Both the position numbers and the translations under genes were made by a program. 5,395 nucleotides of DNA from Burkholderiales bacterium (GTDB taxonomy: Bacteria; Pseudomonadota; Gammaproteobacteria; Burkholderiales; Burkholderiaceae), in contig CAHJWV010000265.1 in NCBI GenBank assembly GCA_903643055.1, forward strand, positions 1-5,395. The letters are read 5' to 3'. The notes beneath the pieces are model-generated. The model searched no databases. It was not told the origin of the DNA and saw only the letters and a list, made by a program, of their open reading frames with translations. Each line of letters begins with the position of its first letter. The first letter of the stretch is position 1. This document shows positions 1-4,565 of this stretch, in pieces.

Positions 1-52
1 TCGACGCCTGAGATCGAGGGGCCGTGCTCCCGTAGCTTGAAAACGTCTTGGC

Positions 53-1894
53 TCAGTGGCCGGTGACCTGCACCTCGTTGACGATCGCGCTCCACGACTG
101 CGGGCCGGTCTTGCCTGAGACGCGCACGCCCAGCACGCTGAGAAGCGGCGTGCCGTTGAATGCGTAAGCTACGCCGCCTGCGGCTGCGCTCTTGGGATAG
201 GCGGGTGTCAGCGCCCAGCCCGATTCGAGCCAGCGAATGCCATCCGTCGTGTATTGCAAGCTCACGCCGGATTCGAAATAGCCGTTGCCATAGCTGTCGA
301 TCGCGCCATTGATGAAGGTGACCTTCGAGACGGCCTTGGCGCTTGACCAGGTGATTCCGGCGGCTTCCCACCGGCCGGTCTCGCCTTCGCCGGCTGCATT
401 CAGCGTGACGCCGGTGTTCAGCTTGCCGTCGTTGAGGCCTGGGCTTGCCTGCCGGTTGCTGTTCAACAGCGCGCTGGCGTTTCGGGTCCAGGCCTGGCCG
501 GTGCCTGCGGCTTCGATCTGTGAGTCGCCGCTGCCGCCGAGCGCGCTGAACGAGGCACGAATCGAATGGCCGGTCTGCACGTCACTGAAGGTGTAATTGC
601 TGACCGCCGCGAGCGCTGCGCCATCCACCGTCACCGACGCAATGGCATAGCCGGCATTCGGTGTGATGCTGAACGACGGGCTGCGCCCCTGCAGCACTTG
701 TACCGCGCCGTTCGGTTTGATGGAGCCGCCTGTGCCCGCTGTTGCATCAATGCTCAGCGGCGCAGCCAAGCCGGTCTCGAGCCCGGACTTCACCGCCGAC
801 CAGAAGCTTGCGTCTTCGTAACCCATGGCCCACACGCTGGTGCCGGCCAGGCCATAGGCATTGACCAGCGCCGTCTTGGCCTGGATGCTCTGCGCATCGT
901 CGTACCACAGCACCGGCTGCTTCGTGGCGTTGCTCCACGCCGTGCCGTCTGGCTGCTTGCGCACCGTACCCCAGGTGGCGTAAGGCGTTGCCGATGCCGC
1001 GTCACGCTGATAGGCCACACCGGTGTGCGAGGCCAGCACGCTGGCGTAGCGCGACCAATGCACCGTCTGGCCAGTGCTGTAGTCGTAGCCATAGCTGGGC
1101 AGGCCGGCCAGCACCTTCGAGGCCGGCATGCGAGAAACGGTGTACGAAAGAATGGCCTTTTGCCAGTTCAAGCCCGATTCCGGGCCGGGCCACACTTCGC
1201 CATTGAAGCCGCTGCTCGCCCAGCCAGGGCCGACCTCGTCATAGGTCATCACTTGAAAGTAGTCGACGGCCGCGCCGATGGCCGCGTAGTCATAGCCTCC
1301 CAGGTAGTTGGGGGCGGTGTCACCCGTCTTCGGCGGGATGCTGATCACAAGCTTCAAGCCTTGCGCATGCAGCGCAGTGGCCAGCGAAGCGATGAACGCG
1401 CTGTAGTTGGCCTTGTCAGCCGGTTGCACGGCCTCCAGGTCGATGTCGATGCCGGCGAAGCCATTGGTCGTTGCGAGCTTGACCAGGTTGTTCACTGCGT
1501 TGGCGCGGCTGGACGCACTGGCGAGCACCGCCTTGGAGATCGCGGGGTCGAAGCCTTCGGCATCGTTGCTGTAGTCGGAGACCGTCGGAAAGATGGGCAG
1601 GCCCTTCCCCTTGGCGAAGCTGATGATGCTGCGCGTCGTGTTGGTCACGCCCTGCGTGCCGACGCTTCCGGAAGCGCTCAGGTCGTAGGCCGAGCCGAGC
1701 CCGACCGCGCTCAGCTGCCCATGGAAGGCCTGCAGGTTGGTATATGACTGGCCCAGCTGCCCATCGGTGTAGGCCAGTACGAAGGGCGCGGCATGGGCCT
1801 GTGAGGTGCTGATGAAGGCCGCCAGGCCAGCGCAAGCCCAAGCGGCGCTGAAGCCTGCGCGGCGCGGCAAAAGGAATCGGATGATGTGGTTCAT
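53..1894 (-). CDS. Secreted multidomain GH18 glycoside hydrolase (chitinase-like), complete
   Basis: Predicted exported enzyme hydrolysing beta-1,4-linked GlcNAc polymers such as chitin; 613 residues from the chosen start. Residues 1-35 form a signal peptide (basic start, hydrophobic core, AHA before A36). The GH18 barrel covers about 36-375: the catalytic strand reads GFAGIDIDLE, with D150, D152 and the proton donor E154; FQVMTYDE (213-220) is the usual GH18 Met-x-Tyr-Asp segment; LAGLPSYGY (262-270) and VWAMGYED (354-361, barrel Trp W355) follow. The first Asp of the family pattern DxxDxDxE is Ala147 here. Residues about 380-451 resemble the InlB B-repeat/Flg_new_2 module (AGTGGSI, TPNAGYAI, YTFSDV). 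Residues about 459-613 look like a discoidin/F5-8C-type beta-sandwich ending WSAIVNEVQVTG, a probable glycan-binding module. An in-frame ATG at 1963 lies 23 codons upstream, but the internal ATG gives a proper signal peptide, so I chose it; its ribosome site is weak. GH18 assignment is firm; substrate is inferred. Confidence 0.93.
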   Translation of the reverse strand: MNHIIRFLLPRRAGFSAAWACAGLAAFISTSQAHAAPFVLAYTDGQLGQSYTNLQAFHGQLSAVGLGSAYDLSASGSVGTQGVTNTTRSIISFAKGKGLPIFPTVSDYSNDAEGFDPAISKAVLASASSRANAVNNLVKLATTNGFAGIDIDLEAVQPADKANYSAFIASLATALHAQGLKLVISIPPKTGDTAPNYLGGYDYAAIGAAVDYFQVMTYDEVGPGWASSGFNGEVWPGPESGLNWQKAILSYTVSRMPASKVLAGLPSYGYDYSTGQTVHWSRYASVLASHTGVAYQRDAASATPYATWGTVRKQPDGTAWSNATKQPVLWYDDAQSIQAKTALVNAYGLAGTSVWAMGYEDASFWSAVKSGLETGLAAPLSIDATAGTGGSIKPNGAVQVLQGRSPSFSITPNAGYAIASVTVDGAALAAVSNYTFSDVQTGHSIRASFSALGGSGDSQIEAAGTGQAWTRNASALLNSNRQASPGLNDGKLNTGVTLNAAGEGETGRWEAAGITWSSAKAVSKVTFINGAIDSYGNGYFESGVSLQYTTDGIRWLESGWALTPAYPKSAAAGGVAYAFNGTPLLSVLGVRVSGKTGPQSWSAIVNEVQVTGH

Positions 1895-1972
1895 GATGGT
1901 GCTCTGAGTTTCGAATCGAGGCGCCCATGGTGGCCGATACGCAGCCCAATCGGCGCGGGCCATGCCAAACGA

Positions 1973-2000
1973 AATGCAACTTCGTCAGCCTGTATGTCAA
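1973..2000 (-). promoter_or_regulatory. Candidate sigma70 promoter for the first GH18 gene
   Basis: On the minus strand a perfect -35 hexamer TTGACA (1995-2000) is followed, after 16 bases, by a poor -10 candidate TGCATT (1973-1978, 3 of 6 matches). A start near 1966 would leave a leader of about 70 bases before the chosen ATG at 1894. A 6-bp inverted repeat, CTTCGT (1980-1985) and ACGAAG (2000-2005), overlaps the spacer and the -35 and could be an operator. The perfect -35 supports this call; the weak -10 limits it. Confidence 0.3.
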
Positions 2001-2027
2001 CGAAGACGACGCTCCGGCGTTGAATTA

Positions 2028-2056
2028 TTGCCATCGCTGGGAACTTCGCCCATAAG
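2028..2056 (+). promoter_or_regulatory. Candidate sigma70 promoter for the small basic protein
   Basis: TTGCCA (2028-2033, 5 of 6 to the -35 consensus) and CATAAG (2051-2056, 4 of 6 to the -10 consensus) are separated by 17 bases, which is optimal. Transcription from about 2063 would give a leader of roughly 70 bases before the ATG at 2133. It sits back to back with the candidate promoter of the minus-strand GH18 gene. Visual match only. Confidence 0.3.
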
Positions 2057-2132
2057 ATCGGCGCCAACCTTGCCAGACCAGAGTTACAAGCGTTCGTTGT
2101 TCCGTCTCACCCATTCACTTTTGGAGAACGTC

Positions 2133-2390
2133 ATGTTGAAGAACTCGTTGATTGCCTTGGCCATCGCTATGGCTGCCATGGGAAATGCACAGGCCCAGGC
2201 AGATACCGCTGTGAAAGAGGCGGGCAAAGCCACGGCTGAAACCACCAAGCAGGGCGTGGAAAACACCAAGGCGGCGGCCAGCAAGGAGCCCAAGAAAACG
2301 GTGCATAAGGCCAAAGCCAAGGTTCATAAAGCCAAGGCAAAGCATGCGGCCAAAGAGTCCAAGGCGGCAGCCAAGGAAGCCACCAACTGA
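2133..2390 (+). CDS. Small exported Lys/Ala-rich protein, acid-shock-like in composition
   Basis: An 85-residue protein of unknown function. The ATG at 2133 is preferred over in-frame upstream starts because GGAGAA (2123-2128) lies 4 bases before it and a clear signal peptide begins there: MLKN, a hydrophobic Leu/Ala/Met stretch, then NAQAQ, with cleavage probably near residue 22. The mature part (about 63 residues) has 16 Lys and 3 His against 7 acidic residues, and many Ala, so it is strongly basic and likely an extended or helical low-complexity chain. The first half (AVKEAGKATAETTKQGVENT) looks like an amphipathic Ala/Lys/Glu helix; the second half carries the tandem unit VHKAKAK twice (near residues 55-68). 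Composition and export resemble the periplasmic acid-shock protein Asr, where a basic chain is thought to buffer or protect, but this is analogy and not demonstrated homology. Being a real gene is well supported by RBS, signal peptide and layout; function is not. Confidence 0.8.
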   Translation: MLKNSLIALAIAMAAMGNAQAQADTAVKEAGKATAETTKQGVENTKAAASKEPKKTVHKAKAKVHKAKAKHAAKESKAAAKEATN

Positions 2391-2708
2391 TCGATGTTGG
2401 GGCGAGGCACGGTGCTGCGCTCTGCAGTGCGTGCCACCTGCGGGCCGAAACGATTCACACAGTGACTTGATCGCGCCGCTCGGTTCACACGCCGAGCCTT
2501 CGCGGCGGCGCAGCCGGAAATCGTTGCCTGCAACCATGGACGATGCTTCTCGGTAGGAGTAAGCCGTAAGACGACACAGCGGGCTGGCTCGTTGATGTGA
2601 ACATCGAGCGCGATATTGCGCATCAAGCACGATGGCGCCAGGCCCTGCGAAATGATTCTGCTATCGAAGAAAGCTTCTTTCTCCCTCTTTCTGCGCACAG
2701 GAGTCCAG
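2391..2708. other. Intergenic stretch with small hairpins, no gene seen
   Basis: About 318 bases between two plus-strand genes. I see no supported coding region. It holds an imperfect hairpin just after the small basic gene (2406-2435), a 6-bp stem GCTCGG/CCGAGC with an 8-base loop (2478-2497), and a short dyad GATGT/ACATC (2594-2605). No convincing promoter for the next gene was found; TTGATG (2592-2597) is a possible -35 with only a poor -10 partner. Confidence 0.5.
2406..2435 (+). terminator. Possible weak terminator hairpin after the small basic gene
   Basis: GGCACG (2406-2411) pairs with CGTGCC (2430-2435), and inside it CTGC (2415-2418) pairs with GCAG (2424-2427) around a 5-base loop. 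It starts 15 bases after the stop codon, where a terminator would be expected, but no T-run follows. It may be only a stabilising 3' structure. Confidence 0.25.
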
Positions 2709-3062
2709 ATGAACCATGCCGGAATTGAATTACAGCCACTCGAATGGAGCGAGGCTGCTGAAGCCTCACAGATCAGAGCCGCATCGGCTTATCTCCGTTT
2801 GATCAAGCTCAGTGAGGAAGGTAAAAGTGGCCAATGCCGAATCGTGTCGCAGTTCATCGCCAGCACCTTCGACGGCTCGACGTATCCGTTCGATCTCTCT
2901 GACCTGCAGAGGGTGGACATTGCGATCAGCAAGGACATGTTGACCTGCCTCGACGCGCTGCGCTGGGGCAAAACCGAGCTTTACCAGCTCGTGCCTGACG
3001 GCAACGAACGCGTGCAGGCCATCTGCGATGCGTTTGACCTGAATTGGCCTTTGCTTGAATGA
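2709..3062 (+). CDS. Small cytoplasmic DUF7673-like protein
   Basis: A 117-residue soluble protein with no signal peptide or membrane segment. The start at 2709 is chosen because AGGAG (2699-2703) stands 5 bases before the ATG; in-frame ATGs at 2616 and 2652 lack such a site and would add an unrelated basic leader. The core fits my memory of the DUF7673 family: a helix LRLIKLSEEGKSGQCR (29-44), VSQFIASTFDG (46-56), then FDLSDLQRVDIAISKDMLTCLDALRW (61-86 region) and a C-terminal part VPDGNERVQAICDAFDLNWP (95-114). In that family the pattern GQ-R-(V/I)-x-x-F followed by FDL-DL--VD--I--DML is typical. These proteins are often found in Proteobacteria, alone or in accessory DNA; no biochemical role is known to me. 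Two cysteines (43, 80) and one more (106) are present with no metal-site pattern. Gene reality is well supported; the family label is from recall, without a profile search. Confidence 0.78.
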   Translation: MNHAGIELQPLEWSEAAEASQIRAASAYLRLIKLSEEGKSGQCRIVSQFIASTFDGSTYPFDLSDLQRVDIAISKDMLTCLDALRWGKTELYQLVPDGNERVQAICDAFDLNWPLLE

Positions 3063-3248
3063 GCGAATCGGGTGCTCGGCATGCGGACTGAAGCCAGAAG
3101 GCAAAGACGCCATCGGGTATTCCAGCAAGCTGGGTGTTGATTGACAGGCTCAAACCTCAGGCGGAAAGCAAGTGGGCTGGCGGCAGCGTCATTCGCCAAC
3201 GGCCTGCTCAAACAGACGAGCGCTGGTGGCGATTTCGCAATCTGCATG

Positions 3249-3277
3249 AACCTGATAATCCACTGGATTATCAGGTT
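3249..3277. repeat. Perfect 13-bp inverted repeat with 3-base centre
   Basis: The left arm AACCTGATAATCC (3249-3261) is exactly complementary to the right arm GGATTATCAGGTT (3265-3277) around ACT. It is AT-richer than its surroundings. No T-run follows on either strand, so it is not a standard intrinsic terminator. It lies 186 bases after the DUF7673-like gene and 344 bases from the HxlR gene, so it is not placed as an ordinary promoter operator either. It could be a protein-binding site, a recombination site or a relic of a mobile element. Confidence 0.9.
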
Positions 3278-3300
3278 AGGTAAATTGACTCTGACATTCG

Positions 3301-3390
3301 GTAGGCTTACGCATCAACGAAGTAGTCCGTTGCCGAGATGGGGCATGGAGACTGATTTATCAGCACGTCGATCTTTGGCTCGGTGGCACC
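3301..3390 (+). pseudogene. Possible remnant of a SnoaL/DUF4440-like protein
   Basis: In the frame starting at 3301 the translation includes GLRINEVVRCRDGAWRLIYQ followed by HVDLWLGG. This resembles the C-terminal strands of SnoaL-like/DUF4440 domains, which often read like R-V-T-E-V-x-R-R-E-x-G-x-W-R-x-V-H-x-H-A-D. A stop at 3292 in the same frame, no start or RBS, and loss of similarity afterwards mean it would be a fragment only. The match is short and from memory, so it may be chance. Confidence 0.2.
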
Positions 3391-3588
3391 AAGAGGGCGA
3401 CGATTTTACCGGCGTGCAGTCGTCGATCAAAAAGTCATGTCATCCTCGAGAAGCGGCAGGCGATTGATCGCCCGCAACTGCATCGGTGGTGCGGCCAATC
3501 TGTTATTCAAAGCGCAGATTGCAAGAACCTGCACGGCGGATCACGCACCGCCGCCGTTCGCGATCGGCTTGGAAGCGCTCGGCCTCAT

Positions 3589-3617
3589 TGCATGCGCCTA
3601 AAGTGGCGCTCGATGCA
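3589..3617 (-). terminator. Hairpin immediately after the HxlR gene, possible terminator
   Basis: GCGCC (3594-3598) pairs with GGCGC (3605-3609) around a 6-base loop; outside it TGCAT (3589-3593) pairs with ATGCA (3613-3617) across a 3-base bulge. The structure starts 3 bases after the HxlR stop codon. No U-tract follows on the minus strand, so it may stop transcription only weakly or mainly protect the 3' end. Confidence 0.35.
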
Positions 3618-3620
3618 TGT

Positions 3621-4070
3621 TCAGCGCGGCTTCACCTTCATGTCGAAAGCTTGGCGTGCCGACTCGACGGCTTTCAGGTTGTCTGAGGCCCAAACCCATA
3701 CGCCGCAGAATGCGCCGCCCAGCGTGAGGCCCAGCGGAGTCAGCTCATATTCGACGCGGGGCGGCACTTCGGCATAGACGGTGCGCGTGACGAGGCCGTC
3801 ACGCTCCATCTGACGCACGGTCTGCGTCAGCATCTTCTGGCTGACGCCGGTCACTTTGTCGGCCAGGCGGCTGAAGCGCAAAGGCGCATGTTCTGTCAGC
3901 ACTTCCAGAACCAGCATCGTCCATTTGTCGGCTACGCGGTCGATCAGGTCATGCACCAGCTTGGCCAGTCGAGGGTCAATGGGGCTGGCGGCGCGTTTTA
4001 CCGCGTAGGTGCGGGCGCGTGCGATCTCTGCTTTGGTGAAGCGGGATGAAATTGAGGGCGCGGAAGTCAT
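3621..4070 (-). CDS. HxlR-family winged-helix transcriptional regulator
   Basis: A 149-residue DNA-binding regulator. The HxlR (MarR-like winged-helix) domain covers about 35-125: VADKWTMLVLEVL (46-58) is the family opening helix with its D-K-W core; LRFSRLADKVTGVSQKMLTQ (64-83) is the helix-turn-helix with the V-S-x-K-M-L-T recognition helix; VRQMERDGLVTRTVYAEVPP (85-104) and VEYELTPLG (106-114) form the wing and its following helix. The N-terminal 34 residues are a basic extension. The conserved-position cysteine that serves redox or aldehyde sensing in some HxlR proteins, just before the D-K-W helix, is absent; the only Cys is 122, so that sensing mode is not supported. The ATG at 4070 has GGAGAG 5 bases upstream. 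No divergent partner gene is visible, so its target is unknown; the promoter repeats suggest self-control. Family call is firm, ligand and regulon are not. Confidence 0.92.
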   Translation of the reverse strand: MTSAPSISSRFTKAEIARARTYAVKRAASPIDPRLAKLVHDLIDRVADKWTMLVLEVLTEHAPLRFSRLADKVTGVSQKMLTQTVRQMERDGLVTRTVYAEVPPRVEYELTPLGLTLGGAFCGVWVWASDNLKAVESARQAFDMKVKPR

Positions 4071-4075
4071 TCAAA

Positions 4076-4131
4076 CTCTCCATCGGGTGAATACAGTACT
4101 TTGTCGTGCCTGCTCTCCAATGGAGAGTATT
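4076..4131 (-). promoter_or_regulatory. Promoter/operator region of the HxlR gene with TGGAGAG repeats
   Basis: The heptamer TGGAGAG occurs three times: on the minus strand at 4076-4082 (containing the ribosome site) and 4113-4119, and on the plus strand at 4121-4127. The last two form a perfect 7-1-7 palindrome centred at 4120. A second dyad is AATAC (4090-4094) with GTATT (4127-4131), and AGTACT (4095-4100) is self-complementary. On the minus strand a -35-like TTGGAG (4115-4120) precedes -10 candidates TACTGT (16-base gap) or TGTATT (19-base gap). Autoregulation is inferred from repeats overlapping the promoter. Confidence 0.4.
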
Positions 4132-4446
4132 GCTTGTGTGGTGATGCCGTCAAACCAGGCTCCGCAGGCAAGTGCAAAGCGGCTGCTTGCGACGGTCGGC
4201 GCGAGTCGGTTCCGATGTCGGCGGTAAGGTACGCGCTGCGAAGTCGAGATTTGCTCCGTCCAATCGGCATAAGTTGTCGCATGAGTCTTGTCCGGGCATC
4301 GGGCCGACTCACGACCGCCGGCGATCGGGCACCTGGGATTCGGTTAATTACGGTCACCCGCGGTGCAATGCTCATCACGGATCAAGGAAGACGGCCTTGA
4401 CCTTGCGACATCACGCGGGCCCAGCGCTTTTATGTGCGCGGGGCGT
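4083..4446. other. Region upstream of the HxlR gene, no supported gene
   Basis: Beyond the HxlR promoter (to about 4131) I see no coding region with a ribosome site and plausible protein on either strand. Open frames of about 100 codons exist but read as low-complexity Arg/Ser-rich shadows; the minus-strand one overlaps the HxlR start. A target gene read divergently from the regulator would be expected here, and none is evident. It may be the scar of a lost gene. Confidence 0.45.
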
Positions 4447-4499
4447 AAAAAAGCGAACGAGCGGTCGGCCGGTTTTTGCCCTGGCCGCCGCTCGTTCGC
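4447..4499 (-). terminator. Strong intrinsic terminator of the second GH18 gene
   Basis: A 12-bp perfect stem, GCGAACGAGCGG (4453-4464) with CCGCTCGTTCGC (4488-4499), continues past a one-base bulge (T4465) into CGGCCGG (4466-4472) with CTGGCCG (4481-4487, one G-T pair), with an 8-base loop. Six A residues (4447-4452) abut the stem, giving a U-run on the minus strand. It lies 66 bases after the stop of the minus-strand chitinase, exactly where its terminator should be. Confidence 0.9.
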
Positions 4500-4565
4500 G
4501 ACGGGTGTTATCGAGGTGATTCGCCTCCGCGCCGTGGCACGAAGGCGTCGGCATCAGATTGGATC

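Larger units (their letters stand above)
3063..3620. other. 558-base region without an intact gene
   Basis: Open frames here are short, lack good ribosome sites and read as low-quality Arg/Ser-rich shadow translations. The region contains a perfect 13-bp inverted repeat (3249-3277), a short palindrome GGCGAT-TG-ATCGCC (3459-3472), a hairpin next to the HxlR stop (3589-3617), and one stretch near 3301-3390 that may be a gene remnant. No RNA gene or mobile-element end is recognisable. It may be decayed DNA or an insertion scar. Confidence 0.5.

Noticed and set aside
566..1747. Long open frame on the plus strand opposite the first GH18 gene
   Set aside because: Arg/Ala/Gly-rich antisense shadow of a clear GH18 gene in GC-rich DNA; no family features and no ribosome site.
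1895..1963. Upstream ATG at 1963 as the start of the first GH18 gene
   Set aside because: It would put 23 residues with Arg and Trp before the signal peptide and has no Shine-Dalgarno sequence; the ATG at 1894 starts a normal signal peptide.
3249..3277. Palindrome read as an intrinsic terminator or as the chromosomal dif site
   Set aside because: No T-run follows on either strand, and the arms do not match the XerCD half-sites I know.
3141..3467. Open frame of 108 codons on the plus strand in the gene-free region
   Set aside because: No ribosome site, it runs through the palindrome, and its translation is not recognisable.
3459..3472. Short palindrome GGCGAT-TG-ATCGCC
   Set aside because: Only 6-bp arms in GC-rich DNA and no associated gene; expected by chance.
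4067..4378. Minus-strand open frame of 103 codons upstream of the HxlR gene
   Set aside because: It overlaps the HxlR start and promoter, is Arg/Ser-rich and matches no family I know.
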